This document shows positions 8,464-18,060 of a stretch of 64,000 bases of DNA, in pieces. Position 1 is the stretch's first letter. The number at the start of each line of letters is the position of its first letter. The notes beneath the pieces were generated by a model, which worked only from the letters and a program-made list of their open reading frames with translations, did no database searches and was not told where the DNA came from. This stretch comes from Sphingomonas sanguinis (lineage in GTDB: Bacteria; Pseudomonadota; Alphaproteobacteria; Sphingomonadales; Sphingomonadaceae), in the NCBI RefSeq assembly GCF_019297835.1, contig NZ_CP079203.1:2656501-2720500 (forward strand), in the 5' to 3' direction. The position numbers and the translations under genes are program-made.

Positions 8464-8997
8464 CTAGGGCGTATCTGGCCCCAGCGTCGGGTCCAGATCG
8501 CGCGGGCGGATGAACGCGACCAGCGTCGCGCCATGCGCCTGCGCCTCGGCCCAGCGGGTGATCGGCAGCGTCATCTGTGCCACCGTCGCGGTCGGGTATT
8601 TGTCCTCTACCCGTTCGCGCAATTCATTGTCGAGCGTCAGGTTGAGGACCAGATCCTCCAGCCCCGGATTATGCCCGACCATCATCACATGGTCCGCCTC
8701 GTCCGGCAGCGCCTGGACCAAATCGAGCAGGCTGGCGGCGGAGGCGAGATAGAGCGCGCGGTCCCAGACCGGCTCCAGCTTTTGGCCGTAACCGCTCCAC
8801 ACTTCGTCCAGCGTTTCGATCACGCGGACGGCCGGGGAGGCGAGGACATGGTCGAAGGCGAACCCCTCCGCCTTCAGATGCCGCCCGATCATCGCCGCCG
8901 CGCGCCGTCCCTTGGCATTGAGTGGCCGATCGAAATCGCGGGCGACGGGATCGTCCCAGCTCGACTTGGCATGGCGAAGGAGCGTCAGCGTCTTCAT
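8464..8997 (-). CDS. Histidine phosphatase, SixA-like
   Basis: 177 residues. Histidine (phosphoglycerate mutase-like) phosphatase fold with the LLRHAKSSW motif at residues 6-14; R8 and H9 are the phosphate-binding arginine and nucleophilic histidine. The second catalytic histidine H109 is in MMVGHNPGLE. SixA removes phosphate from phosphohistidine proteins (in E. coli the PTS protein NPr). Length and the RHAKS variant fit SixA rather than a mutase, but the substrate here is unknown. It overlaps the end of the upstream helicase gene by 4 bases. Confidence 0.82.
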   Translation of the reverse strand: MKTLTLLRHAKSSWDDPVARDFDRPLNAKGRRAAAMIGRHLKAEGFAFDHVLASPAVRVIETLDEVWSGYGQKLEPVWDRALYLASAASLLDLVQALPDEADHVMMVGHNPGLEDLVLNLTLDNELRERVEDKYPTATVAQMTLPITRWAEAQAHGATLVAFIRPRDLDPTLGPDTP

Positions 8998-11735
8998 CGA
9001 TCCGGAAACTCCGTCGCGGCGGCTGGCAGGATTTGGCTATCCCCATGCCCTATCGGCGCGTCGGAGGAAAGCCGCCCCGCGACCCGGGCGACCGCTTCGT
9101 CGAGGGTCACGCGGGAAATCGCCACGCCCGGTGGAAAGGCGTCGAGCAGCCGTGACGGCATGGCGGCGGACAGCAGCACGAACGCCCCGCGATCGTCGGC
9201 GCGCCGGATCAACCGCCCGAACGCCTGTGCCAGCCGCGCCCGCACGATCCGGTCGTCATAGGCGCTGCCGCCCCCTGCCAGCTTGCGCGCGGCGTGAAGG
9301 ACGGTCGGCTTGGGCCAGGGCACGCCCTCCATCACCACGAGCCGGAGCGACGAGCCCGGTACGTCTACCCCGTCGCGAAGCGCATCGGTGCCGAGCAGCG
9401 AGGCGGACGGATCGTCGCGAAAGATATCCACAAGGGTCCCGGTGTCGATCGGATCGACATGCTGCGCGTGCAGCGCCAGCCCGTCACGCGCCAATCGGTC
9501 GGCGATCCGGCCATGCACACCGCGCAACCGCCGGATCGCGGTGAACAGCCCCAGCGTCCCGCCCTTGGCCGCCGCGATCAGCCGCGCATAGGCATTGGCG
9601 AGTTGTGGAATATCACCCCGCTTCACATCGGTGACGATCAGCACTTCCGCGCGGGTCGGATAATCGAACGGGCTTTCCGCAACGAAATGGGCGGGGCCAC
9701 GCACCAGATGCGGCGCCCCCGTCCGCGCCTCCGCCACATCCCAGTCTCCCCCGGCGCGCAAGGTCGCCGAGGTGACGACCGCGCCATGCGCCGGTTTCAG
9801 GACGATCTCCGCAAAGGGGCGGGTGGGGTCGAGCCAATGGCGGTGCAGGCCGATATCGTACTCGCGACCTTCCACCCGATCGACCGCCAGCCAGTCGACG
9901 AAATCGGGATCGACCGGCCCGCCGATCCGCGCGAGCAGCGACAGCCAGGCGGCGACCGTCTCCGCGCGCCATGCGATCGAGGCGATCGCACCCTCCACCC
10001 GCGCGCGTGCCTGGCCGTCGAGCCAGTCGGGGGCTTCCTGCAACACCGCCTCCAGCCGCTGGCCCAAGGTCACGAGCGGTCGCAGCAGCGCGTCTAGCGC
10101 ATGGGCGGCGGGCCCGGCGGCCTCGATCAGTGCGGGCGAGGGATCGGCCAGTTCAGTCTCCAGGCCATAACCCGCATCGCCCGTTTGTTCGGCGCGGGCA
10201 AAGGCCAGGCCGCGCACCGCCGCCAGCAAGGTCTCGATCGGGCCGAAGGGCTGGCCCTCCGCCAGTCGCCCCAGCCAGCCTTCGCTCGCCAGCGCCTGCG
10301 CCGCCTGCACCGCATCGCCGATCGCGCGGTTGCCGCCTTCGTCATAGCTGGCGACATCGGACAGCCGCGCGGCGAGGCCCCGGCGACGGCCGCGCGATTC
10401 AGCTTCGGGGCCCAGTATCCAACGGCGCAGTTCGATCGTCTCGGATCCGGTCAGCGCGGTGGCGAACATCGAGTCCGCCGCGTCGAACAGATGATGGCCC
10501 TCGTCGAAGACGTAGCGCGTCGGCCGCGTCTGCGTCTCGCGACCGCGTGCGGCGTTGACCATGACCAGTGCGTGATTGGCGATGACGATGTCCGCCTGCA
10601 CCGAGGCGCGCGCCGCATGCTCGATGAAGCATTTCCGGTAATGCGGGCAGCCCGCATAGACGCACTCCCCGCGCCGGTCGGTCAATGCGGCCGAGCCGTT
10701 GCGACGGAACAAGGTGGTCAGCCAGCCGGGCAGGTCACCCCCGACCATATCGCCATCGGCGGTATAGGCCGCCCAGCGCGCGACCAGTTGCGCCAACACC
10801 GCCGCGCGTCCGGCAAACCCGCCTTGCAGCGCATCCTCCAGATTGAGCAGGCACAGGTAATTCTCGCGGCCCTTGCGGGTGACGACGCGTTCCTTGCGCA
10901 GCACGGCATCCGGGAAGATGCGCGCGGTTTCGCCGCTCAACTGGCGTTGCAGCGCCTTGGTATAGGTTGATATCCACACCGCGCCGCCTGCGCGCTCGGC
11001 CCAGAGGCTGGCGGGGGCGAGATAACCGAGCGTCTTGCCGATACCGGTCCCAGCCTCGGCCAGCACCATGTTCGGTGTGTCCCGCACTGCGCGCGGTGCG
11101 AAGGCGGCGGTGACGGCGGCGGCATAGGCGCGCTGCCCCGGACGTTCCTCGGCCCCGTCGCCGGTCAGGCGTCGCAGCCGCTCCTCCGAATCCTGCGGCG
11201 GCAGGTCGATGATGCGCGGGGCGGGACGGGGGGCGTCCTCCTCCCATTCGGGCAGCGCGCTGAACAGCCAACGCTCGTTGCGCTCCGGCCGGGTGAGGCG
11301 CGGGCCGATCAGCGGCGCCCAGGGCCAGCGGAGCCGGGCAAGGCTTTGTGCAGCCGTCCAAGCCCCTTCGCGCTCGGCCCATGCACCGTCCGGCATGGCG
11401 AGCAGCTTTTCGGTCGCCCGAAGCAGAAAGGCGGCCACGTCCGCATCGCTTTCCGGTGGCTCCAATCCACAGGCGCGGGCGAGGCCGTGCGGGGTCGGGA
11501 CCGCGAATTGGGCGGGGCGCAGAAAGGCGAAGAGTTCGAGGATGTCGAGCCCGGAGAGTTCGGCATAGCCCAGTCGCTGGCCGATCAACGGCGCGTTGAG
11601 CAGGATGACCGGCGTTTCCGACGCCAACCCGATCGCCTCGCCGCGTGAGACGGCGCGGGTCTGTCCCCCGGTGGAGAACCACACGCCGCTATGGCTGGCA
11701 TGAAGGGCGGGGTGGGGGAGTGAAGTCACTGTCAT
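8994..11735 (-). CDS. ATP-dependent DNA helicase of the DinG/XPD (Fe-S) family
   Basis: 913 residues from the ATG at 11735; an in-frame ATG further upstream would add about 20 residues. Superfamily 2 Fe-S helicase: Walker A AGTGIGKT at 228-235, DEGH box at 411-414. Four cysteines, C295, C358, C363 and C369, are spaced as in the XPD/DinG [4Fe-4S] domain. The C-terminal half contains the second RecA-like domain, with an ending like DinG motif VI (QAFGRLIRRADDRG). The first 200 residues are a separate region of unclear function (LNAPLIGQRLGY), not an intact exonuclease. DinG proteins unwind R-loops and D-loops during repair. Confidence 0.88.
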   Translation of the reverse strand: MTVTSLPHPALHASHSGVWFSTGGQTRAVSRGEAIGLASETPVILLNAPLIGQRLGYAELSGLDILELFAFLRPAQFAVPTPHGLARACGLEPPESDADVAAFLLRATEKLLAMPDGAWAEREGAWTAAQSLARLRWPWAPLIGPRLTRPERNERWLFSALPEWEEDAPRPAPRIIDLPPQDSEERLRRLTGDGAEERPGQRAYAAAVTAAFAPRAVRDTPNMVLAEAGTGIGKTLGYLAPASLWAERAGGAVWISTYTKALQRQLSGETARIFPDAVLRKERVVTRKGRENYLCLLNLEDALQGGFAGRAAVLAQLVARWAAYTADGDMVGGDLPGWLTTLFRRNGSAALTDRRGECVYAGCPHYRKCFIEHAARASVQADIVIANHALVMVNAARGRETQTRPTRYVFDEGHHLFDAADSMFATALTGSETIELRRWILGPEAESRGRRRGLAARLSDVASYDEGGNRAIGDAVQAAQALASEGWLGRLAEGQPFGPIETLLAAVRGLAFARAEQTGDAGYGLETELADPSPALIEAAGPAAHALDALLRPLVTLGQRLEAVLQEAPDWLDGQARARVEGAIASIAWRAETVAAWLSLLARIGGPVDPDFVDWLAVDRVEGREYDIGLHRHWLDPTRPFAEIVLKPAHGAVVTSATLRAGGDWDVAEARTGAPHLVRGPAHFVAESPFDYPTRAEVLIVTDVKRGDIPQLANAYARLIAAAKGGTLGLFTAIRRLRGVHGRIADRLARDGLALHAQHVDPIDTGTLVDIFRDDPSASLLGTDALRDGVDVPGSSLRLVVMEGVPWPKPTVLHAARKLAGGGSAYDDRIVRARLAQAFGRLIRRADDRGAFVLLSAAMPSRLLDAFPPGVAISRVTLDEAVARVAGRLSSDAPIGHGDSQILPAAATEFPDR

Positions 11736-11839
11736 GATATCGGGGAGTGGGAACAGGTTGGCAACGGGGATGGGAGATTTGGGGCGGCTCATTGAACAAA
11801 TAGCTTGGGGCGATGCCCTCCCTAAACCCAGTTTCGGGT

Positions 11840-11990
11840 AAACGATGCCCCGCATCGTTTAGGTCATGCCTGGGGCATGACCGACCTGAAACTCGCCTGC
11901 GGGAGGGGCTAACCGCGTGGGGCGGGTGTGACGCTTCAACGAAGCACGCCCCTCCCGCAGGCGGGAGGGGATGGGGGAGGGAAGGCCACG
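11840..11990. repeat. Nested palindromes, family A copy 2
   Basis: Two perfect hairpins (AAACGATGC/GCATCGTTT, 11840-11860, and GGTCATGCC/GGCATGACC, 11862-11882) are followed by CGCCTGCGGGAGGGG and, 40 bases on, CCCCTCCCGCAGGCGGGAGGGG (about 11949-11970). The last two resemble the arms of the repeat before rho. The region lies between the divergent helicase and lysS genes. Confidence 0.7.
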
Positions 11991-12007
11991 CAGGACCACG
12001 CTCGAGT

Positions 12008-12023
12008 TGTTCCACGTGGAACA
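12008..12023. other. parS: parS centromere site 1
   Basis: TGTTCCACGTGGAACA, a perfect 16-bp palindrome closely matching the bacterial parS consensus recognised by ParB. It lies 87 bases upstream of lysS, about 9 kb right of oriC. Confidence 0.88.
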
Positions 12024-12030
12024 CGCTCCC

Positions 12031-12039
12031 TGTGGATAA
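12031..12039 (-). promoter_or_regulatory. Perfect DnaA box beside parS1
   Basis: TTATCCACA on the minus strand, 7 bases from the end of parS1 and in the lysS leader. An exact match this close to parS may matter for coordination of replication and segregation. Confidence 0.55.
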
Positions 12040-12109
12040 CGACGTGCACAACCCGTGCATAATGCAAAACCCATTGTGCATCGCGCCCCGGCTTGCCAGA
12101 GGCAAATCC

Positions 12110-13684
12110 ATGACAGACGAACTCCGCTCCACCGCTCTAGAGTCCAAGGCCTGGCCCTATGAGGAGGCTCGCAAGCTCCTCAAACGCTATCCCGAGGGCA
12201 AGCCGGGCGGTGAGCCGATCCTGTTTGAAACCGGCTATGGCCCATCGGGCCTGCCGCATATCGGCACGTTCAACGAAGTGTTGCGCACTACCATGGTCCG
12301 CAATGCCTTCCACGCGCTGTCGGATCAGAAGACCCGGCTGATCGCCTTTTCGGACGATATGGATGGCCTGCGCAAGGTGCCGGACAATGTGCCGAACCAG
12401 GAAATGCTGCGCAAGCATCTCGGCAAGCCGCTGACTCAGGTGCCCGACCCGTTCGAGAAGTTCGACAGCTTCGCTGCGCACAACAACGCGCTGCTGCGCC
12501 AGTTTCTCGACCGCTATGGCTTCGATTACGAGTTCGCCTCGTCGACGGAATACTACACGTCCGGCCGGTTCGACGATGCGCTGCGGCTGGTGCTCAAGCA
12601 TTTCCAGGGCATCCAGGACGTGATGCTCCCGACGCTGCGTGCCGAGCGTCGCGCCACCTATTCGCCGGTCCTGCCTATCAGCCCCAAGTCGGGCATCGTG
12701 TTGCAGGTGCCGGTCGAGGTGATCGACGCCGAAGCCGGTTTGATCGCGTTCGAGGATGAAGGCGAGCGGATCGTCCAGTCCGCGCTGGGCGGCCTGTCCA
12801 AGCTGCAATGGAAGGTCGACTGGGCGATGCGCTGGGTGGCGCTGGGCGTGGATTACGAGATGGCGGGCAAGGACCTGATCGACTCGGTCACTCAGTCGTC
12901 GAAGATCGCGCGCGTGCTCGGCGGCCGTCCGCCCGAGGGCTTCAACTATGAAATGTTCCTCGACGAACATGGTGAGAAGATCTCCAAGTCCAAGGGCAAC
13001 GGCCTCAGCCTCGACCAGTGGCTGACCTATGGGCCGGAGGAGAGCCTGGCCTTCTTCGCCTATCGCGAGCCGAAAAAGGCCAAGCAGCTCCACATGGGCG
13101 TCATCCCGCGGGCTGTGGACGAATATTGGCAGTTCCGCGTGAACTACCCCAACCAGTCGCTCAAGGAGCAGCTGGGCAATCCGGTCCACCATATCCATGA
13201 CGGCAAGCTGCCCGAGGGCGAACTGCCGGTGACTTTCGGGCTGCTGCTCAACTTGGTCGGCGTGATGGGTGAGGCCACCAAGGAACAGGTCTGGGGTTAT
13301 CTCGCCAATTATGTTCCGGAAGCGTCGGCAGAGAAGTACCCGGAACTCGACCGGCTGATCGACCATGCGCTGGCCTATGCCCGCGATTTCGTCGCGCCCA
13401 AGCTCCAGCGCCGCGCGCCCGAGCCGCATGAGGCGGAGGCGCTGCGCCAGCTGGATGCACAACTCGCGGCGCTGCCCGAGGGCGCGACCGCCGAGGACAT
13501 CCAGAATATCGTCTATGAGATCGGCAAGACCGACGCCTTCCCGTCGCTGCGCGACTGGTTCAAGGCGCTGTACGAGACGCTGCTGGGTTCGGCGCAAGGG
13601 CCGCGCATGGGCAGCTTCATCGCACTCTACGGTGTGGATAACAGCCGCAAATTGATCGCCGAGGCGCTGGCCAAGGCGGCGTAA
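12110..13684 (+). CDS. lysS: Lysyl-tRNA synthetase, class I
   Basis: 524 residues, the length of class I LysRS. It charges tRNA-Lys and is unrelated to the class II LysRS of E. coli; class I forms are found in archaea and many alphaproteobacteria. The HIGH-type motif appears as PHIGT at residues 49-53, and the KMSKS-type motif as KISKS at 290-294. SGLPHIGTFNE and the C-terminal anticodon-binding helices fit. The ATG at 12110 follows an AGAGG ribosome site. A perfect DnaA box (13633-13641) is inside the 3' end of the gene. Confidence 0.95.
   Translation: MTDELRSTALESKAWPYEEARKLLKRYPEGKPGGEPILFETGYGPSGLPHIGTFNEVLRTTMVRNAFHALSDQKTRLIAFSDDMDGLRKVPDNVPNQEMLRKHLGKPLTQVPDPFEKFDSFAAHNNALLRQFLDRYGFDYEFASSTEYYTSGRFDDALRLVLKHFQGIQDVMLPTLRAERRATYSPVLPISPKSGIVLQVPVEVIDAEAGLIAFEDEGERIVQSALGGLSKLQWKVDWAMRWVALGVDYEMAGKDLIDSVTQSSKIARVLGGRPPEGFNYEMFLDEHGEKISKSKGNGLSLDQWLTYGPEESLAFFAYREPKKAKQLHMGVIPRAVDEYWQFRVNYPNQSLKEQLGNPVHHIHDGKLPEGELPVTFGLLLNLVGVMGEATKEQVWGYLANYVPEASAEKYPELDRLIDHALAYARDFVAPKLQRRAPEPHEAEALRQLDAQLAALPEGATAEDIQNIVYEIGKTDAFPSLRDWFKALYETLLGSAQGPRMGSFIALYGVDNSRKLIAEALAKAA
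13633..13641 (-). promoter_or_regulatory. Perfect DnaA box inside lysS
   Basis: TTATCCACA on the minus strand, in codons near the lysS 3' end. Exact match; a function is only inferred from its closeness to oriC and parS. Confidence 0.45.
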
Positions 13685-13688
13685 GGAT

Positions 13689-13843
13689 ACACCCTCACCC
13701 TTCCGGCGCTTCGCGCCTCCCTCCCTCTCCCAATGGGAGAGGAGTGTTGGGTCGTCCATGCCCCCGGCATGGACTGAACAGCGCAGGGCGCTGTTCTCCC
13801 AACACTGGGCCCGCCCACAGCGCGGGTGGGAAGGGTGAGGGTG
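13689..13843. repeat. Intergenic palindromic repeat, family D
   Basis: ACCCTCACCCTTCC at the left end and GGAAGGGTGAGGGT at the right end are reverse complements that enclose smaller hairpins: GGCGCTTCGCGCC, GGAGAACAGCGC/GCGCTGTTCTCC-like arms, and CATGCCCCCGGCATG. It occupies the whole gap between the convergent lysS and dienelactone hydrolase genes and may act as a two-way transcription end. Confidence 0.7.
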
Positions 13844-13851
13844 GTTCCTAT

Positions 13852-14553
13852 TTAGCGGAGGTTTTCCGCAAAGAACGCCATGGTGCGCTCGTCCGCCAGC
13901 TTGGCGGACTCATCCGACCGACGCTGACCGAACTCGGTCGCGAAGCCGTGATCCTCACCGGCATAATCATAGAGCGTGACCTTGGGGTGATCGTCGAGCC
14001 CCTCATGCATCCGCTTCTGCGCGTCCTTGTCGACGAAGTGATCCTCTTCCGGGATATGGAGCAGGACCGGCTTGGCGATGGCGTGTTTCTCACCCAGCAG
14101 GCCGTCGATGCCGACGCCATAATAGCCGACACTGGCATCCACATCGGTGCGCGCCGCGGTCATGAAGGCCAGTCGCCCGCCCAGGCAATAGCCGACGACG
14201 CCGACCTTGAAGTCCGCGCCATGCTCGTCGCGGATCGCCTTGATCGTCGCTTCGATGTCGCGAATGCCGCCGTCCTGGTCGAACTGGCCCATCAGGTCGA
14301 GCGCCTGTTGCATCTCGTTGGGAATGTCGGGGTCCAGCTCGATGCCCGGGGCGATCTTGTGGAAAAGATCGGGGGCGACGGCCAGATAGCCTGCCTCGGC
14401 CAGTGTGTCGCACTTGCGGCGGATACCGGCATTCACGCCGAAGATCTCCTGGATGACGATGATCGCGGCGGTCGGCTGACCTTCCGGCTCGGCATAATAG
14501 GCGTTGAACTGGCCTTCGCCGTTCTGTGCGGCGATGGTCTTGGTGGCAGTCAT
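13852..14553 (-). CDS. Dienelactone hydrolase family protein
   Basis: 233 residues, alpha/beta hydrolase fold. The catalytic triad is visible: nucleophile C123 in GYCLGG, D171 in PEEDHFVD and H202 in GEDHGFA. Dienelactone hydrolases open the lactone ring of dienelactone in chlorocatechol degradation, but many genomic copies act on other esters. No aromatic degradation genes are nearby, so the natural substrate is unknown. The ATG at 14553 follows AGGAG. The gene is transcribed divergently from the small DUF6489 gene. Confidence 0.88.
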   Translation of the reverse strand: MTATKTIAAQNGEGQFNAYYAEPEGQPTAAIIVIQEIFGVNAGIRRKCDTLAEAGYLAVAPDLFHKIAPGIELDPDIPNEMQQALDLMGQFDQDGGIRDIEATIKAIRDEHGADFKVGVVGYCLGGRLAFMTAARTDVDASVGYYGVGIDGLLGEKHAIAKPVLLHIPEEDHFVDKDAQKRMHEGLDDHPKVTLYDYAGEDHGFATEFGQRRSDESAKLADERTMAFFAENLR

Positions 14554-14623
14554 GCGGGTCTCCTGTGGTCGTCGCGACGATAACGCCTTATGCCTCACTT
14601 GGTCGCGTGATGGAGAATGGCGC

Positions 14624-14848
14624 ATGAAAGTGAATGTGGAAATCGACTGCACGCCCGAAGAGGCGCGCCGCGCCATGGGCCTGCCCGATCTGACGCCGAT
14701 CCATGAACGCTATGTCCAGATGATGCTCGACACGATGCAGTCCGGCGTGAAGCCCGAGATGATCGAGGCGATGATGCGCAACTGGGCACCGATGGGCGAG
14801 GCGGGCATGACCATGTGGCGCCGGATGTTCGAGGGGCAGAAGGGCTGA
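14624..14848 (+). CDS. Small conserved protein (DUF6489-like)
   Basis: 74 residues, soluble, opening with MKVNVEIDCTPEEARRAMGL and rich in methionine (PEMIEAMMRNWAPMGEAGMTMWRRMF). I recognise the pattern as a short sphingomonad family of unknown function. The ATG at 14624 follows GGAGA at 14612-14616. It lies 8 bases upstream of the mnmE ATG, so the two are probably cotranscribed. No enzymatic motif is seen. Confidence 0.7.
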   Translation: MKVNVEIDCTPEEARRAMGLPDLTPIHERYVQMMLDTMQSGVKPEMIEAMMRNWAPMGEAGMTMWRRMFEGQKG

Positions 14849-14856
14849 CCCTGAGC

Positions 14857-16143
14857 ATGACCGACACAATCTTCGCCGTCTCCAGCGGACAGCCGCCCGC
14901 CGCCATCGCGGTGATCCGCGTGAGCGGCCCGGCGGCCTTCGCAGCCGCCGAGCGGCTGGGCGGACGGTTGCCCGAGGCCCGTCGCGCGAGCCTGCGGACG
15001 TTGAAGGATGGGGCGGGAGCGGTGCTGGATTCGGCACTGCTGCTCTCCTTTCCCGGCCCGGCGACGGCTACCGGCGAGGATCTGGTCGAGCTGCACTGCC
15101 ATGGCGGTCGCGCGGTGGTCGCGGCGGTCGAGCGGGCCTTGGCAGAACAGCCGGGCGTTCGCCGTGCCGAGCCGGGCGAATTCACCCGTCGCGCTTTGCT
15201 GAATGGCCGGATCGATCTGGCCGAGGCGGAAGGGCTGGCCGATCTGCTCGAAGCACAGACCGAACGCCAGCGCCGTGCCGCGATCGGTGCGGTCGAGGGG
15301 CGGGTGAGCCAGGCGGTGCGCGGCTGGCTGGATCGGCTGGCGATGCTGTCGGCGATGATCGAGGCGATGCTCGATTTCGCCGAAGAGGATGACGTGCCGC
15401 TCGATCAGGCGGCGGTGGCACGGATCAAAAGCGAGATGCACGATCTGGCTATCGCCATGCTGGAGGTGGTCGAGCGGCCGCCGGTCGACCGGCTTCACGA
15501 CGGTATCCGCGTGGTGCTGGCCGGGCCGCCCAATAGCGGCAAGTCGACCTTGCTCAACCTGCTCGTCGAGCGTGAGGCGGCCATCGTCTCGCCGATCGCG
15601 GGCACGACCCGCGACCGGATCGAGGCGAGCGTGGTGCGCGCCGGGGTGGCCTATGTGCTGACCGATACCGCCGGACTGGCCGAGGATACCGATGACGTGA
15701 TCGAGGCGATCGGCGTCACGCGTGCGCAGGAGGCGATCCTTCAGGCGGACATCCTGTTGTGGATGGCCGACACGCCTCCGCCGCGTGGTGACGCGATCTG
15801 GCTCCATACACGCGCCGATCTGCCGGGGAGGGAGGGGCTGCCCGAGGGACGGCGGCTGGCGGTGCGGCGTGATGATGCGGCCAGTGTTGCCGGTGTCTGG
15901 GACGCGATTGCGGACACCGCCACCGGGCTGTTGCCGCGCGAAGATACGATCGGATTCAAGCGGCATCAGCAGGACCAATGCCGCCGCGCCGCCAATGCGC
16001 TGATCGCCGCACCGGCCGATGACATTCTCTTGATGGCGGAGGAATTGCGGGTGGCACGACACGCGCTGGCGGAAGTGCTGGGCGTCAGTGCGACCGAGAC
16101 GATGCTCGATGCACTGTTCGGGCGCTTTTGCCTTGGGAAATGA
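14857..16143 (+). CDS. mnmE: tRNA modification GTPase MnmE
   Basis: 428 residues. With MnmG it adds the aminomethyl-type group to U34 of certain tRNAs. The N-terminal tetrahydrofolate-binding domain (1-120, with GPATATGEDLVELHCHGG), a helical domain, and an inserted G domain are present: G1 GPPNSGKS 223-230, G2 GTTRD 249-253, G3 DTAG 270-273. The invariant C-terminal FCxGK box is FCLGK with C425. The expected G4 NKxD is replaced by TRAD (318-321), which is unusual for a G protein. The start is the ATG at 14857. Confidence 0.94.
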   Translation: MTDTIFAVSSGQPPAAIAVIRVSGPAAFAAAERLGGRLPEARRASLRTLKDGAGAVLDSALLLSFPGPATATGEDLVELHCHGGRAVVAAVERALAEQPGVRRAEPGEFTRRALLNGRIDLAEAEGLADLLEAQTERQRRAAIGAVEGRVSQAVRGWLDRLAMLSAMIEAMLDFAEEDDVPLDQAAVARIKSEMHDLAIAMLEVVERPPVDRLHDGIRVVLAGPPNSGKSTLLNLLVEREAAIVSPIAGTTRDRIEASVVRAGVAYVLTDTAGLAEDTDDVIEAIGVTRAQEAILQADILLWMADTPPPRGDAIWLHTRADLPGREGLPEGRRLAVRRDDAASVAGVWDAIADTATGLLPREDTIGFKRHQQDQCRRAANALIAAPADDILLMAEELRVARHALAEVLGVSATETMLDALFGRFCLGK

Positions 16144-16144
16144 T

Positions 16145-16160
16145 TGTTCCACGTGGAACG
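16145..16160. other. parS: parS centromere site 2
   Basis: TGTTCCACGTGGAACG, one base off a perfect palindrome, starting one base after the mnmE stop codon. It lies between mnmE and mnmG, a classical parS position in many bacteria. Confidence 0.85.
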
Positions 16161-16224
16161 TTAAGCATAGAATGTTGATGGGGATCGCTTTGACGCTGCC
16201 CGGTCCTTCCGGTAGGGCGGGGGC

Positions 16225-18060
16225 ATGTTTGATGTCGTAGTGATCGGTGGTGGTCACGCGGGAACCGAGGCCGCTGCAGCGGCTGCGCGCCGGGGTGCGC
16301 GGACGGCCCTTTTGTCCTTCGATCGTCATGGCCTGGGCGCCATGTCCTGCAATCCCGCTATCGGCGGATTGGGGAAGGGCCATATCGTGCGCGAGGTCGA
16401 TGCCTTTGACGGGCTGATCGGCCGCGCGGCGGATATGGGTGCGATCCACTATCGGATGCTCAACCGGAGCAAGGGCACCGCAGTTCAGGGACCGCGCGTG
16501 CAGGCCGACCGGCGGCGCTACGCCGGGTCGATCCAGGCGATGCTGGCGGCGCAGTCGAAGCTGACCATCGTCGAGGGTGAGGCGGAGGCGTTGGTGCTCG
16601 ACGGCGATCGCGTCGCGGGTGTGCAGCTTGGAGACGGCACCATTCTGTCGGCACGCGCGGTGGTGCTGGCGACCGGGACCTTTCTCGGCGGGCGGCTGTT
16701 CCGGGGCGAGGAGCGACATCTCGGTGGCCGCATCGGCGAGCGGGCAGCGATCCTTATGGCTGAGCAGCTCCGCGCGCTGGGCCTGCCGATGGCCCGGATG
16801 AAGACCGGCACGCCGCCACGCCTCGACGGTCGCACCATCGATTGGGCGAAGCTGGACGAGCAACCCAGCGATACCGATCCCTGGACCATGTCGCCGATGA
16901 CGGCGGGTCGGCCGCTGCCGCAAATCGCCTGCGCGATCACCCGGACGACCGAGGAGACCCATGCGATCATTGCAGCGGCCTTCCACCGCTCGCCGCTGTT
17001 CACCGGAGCGATCGAGGCGAACGGTCCGCGCTACTGTCCGTCGATCGAGGACAAGATCAAGCGCTTCGCCGACCGCGACAGCCATCAGATTTTCCTGGAG
17101 CCGGAAGGGCTGGACGATCCTCTGGTCTATCCCAATGGCCTGTCGACTTCGCTGCCGACGGATGTGCAGGAGGCAATGATCGCCTCCATGCCGGGGCTGG
17201 AACGCGCGGTCATCACGCTGCCCGGCTATGCGGTGGAATATGACCATATCGATCCGCGTGCGCTCGATGCCCGGCTGGCGCTGGGGGCGCTGGCGGGCGT
17301 GTTCTGCGCCGGGCAGATCAACGGCACGACCGGTTATGAGGAAGCGGCGGGGCAGGGGCTGATTGCCGGGTTGAACGCGGCGGCCCATGCCTGCGACCTG
17401 TCGCCGGTCATCCTCGATCGCGCGTCCAGCTATCTGGGCGTGATGATCGACGATCTGGTGTTGCAGGGCGTGACCGAGCCGTACCGGATGCTGACCGCGC
17501 GCGCCGAGTACCGGCTGTCGCTGCGTGCCGACAATGCCGAGACGCGTCTAGGCGGCATCGCGGAAGCGGCCGGGTGCCTCTCGGAGGAGCGGCTGGCCCA
17601 TCGGCGGCGGCGGCAGGAACAGCAGGCAATGTTGCGCGAGCGGTTGTCCGTGGTGCGTACCGCGTCCGATCTGTCGCGCAGCGGTGCCGCGATCGCGCAG
17701 GATGGCGCGCGGCGGACGGCCTATGAATGGCTGCGTTTCGACGGTGTGACGCTGGCGCATGTCGCGCCCGACGCAGCCGAGGGTTGCAATCCGGCGGTGG
17801 TAGCCGAAACGCTGGAGGATGCGCGTTATGCGCCCTATGTCGAACGGCAGGCGGAGGAGGTTGCCCGGCTCCGAGCCGATGAGCAGATCCTGTTGTCGCC
17901 CGCGCTCGACTATGCCGCCATCCCCGGCCTGTCGCAGGAGATGATCGACCGACTCAGCCTTGCGCGACCTGCCACCTTGGCGGCGGCATCGCGTATTCGC
18001 GGCATCACGCCTGCTGCCCTGTCGGCAGTGCTTCTCTACGCTCGAAAGGTCGCCGCATGA
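16225..18060 (+). CDS. mnmG: tRNA uridine-34 modification enzyme MnmG (GidA)
   Basis: 611 residues. FAD-dependent partner of MnmE in the formation of carboxymethylaminomethyl-U34. The Rossmann motif is VIGGGHAG near residues 7-14. The GidA signatures [12 protein letters not shown] (near 270-281, with a conserved cysteine) and [15 protein letters not shown] (near 365-380) are both present. The end overlaps rsmG by 4 bases (ATGA). The order mnmE-mnmG-rsmG-parA-parB is the conserved origin-proximal arrangement. Confidence 0.96.
   Translation: MFDVVVIGGGHAGTEAAAAAARRGARTALLSFDRHGLGAMSCNPAIGGLGKGHIVREVDAFDGLIGRAADMGAIHYRMLNRSKGTAVQGPRVQADRRRYAGSIQAMLAAQSKLTIVEGEAEALVLDGDRVAGVQLGDGTILSARAVVLATGTFLGGRLFRGEERHLGGRIGERAAILMAEQLRALGLPMARMKTGTPPRLDGRTIDWAKLDEQPSDTDPWTMSPMTAGRPLPQIACAITRTTEETHAIIAAAFHRSPLFTGAIEANGPRYCPSIEDKIKRFADRDSHQIFLEPEGLDDPLVYPNGLSTSLPTDVQEAMIASMPGLERAVITLPGYAVEYDHIDPRALDARLALGALAGVFCAGQINGTTGYEEAAGQGLIAGLNAAAHACDLSPVILDRASSYLGVMIDDLVLQGVTEPYRMLTARAEYRLSLRADNAETRLGGIAEAAGCLSEERLAHRRRRQEQQAMLRERLSVVRTASDLSRSGAAIAQDGARRTAYEWLRFDGVTLAHVAPDAAEGCNPAVVAETLEDARYAPYVERQAEEVARLRADEQILLSPALDYAAIPGLSQEMIDRLSLARPATLAAASRIRGITPAALSAVLLYARKVAA

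Noticed and set aside
14710..17388. Very long open frame (892 codons) on the minus strand opposite mnmE and mnmG
   Set aside because: It lies fully antisense to two well-supported genes, its product has a shuffled Arg/His/Gln-rich composition, and such antisense frames are common in GC-rich DNA.
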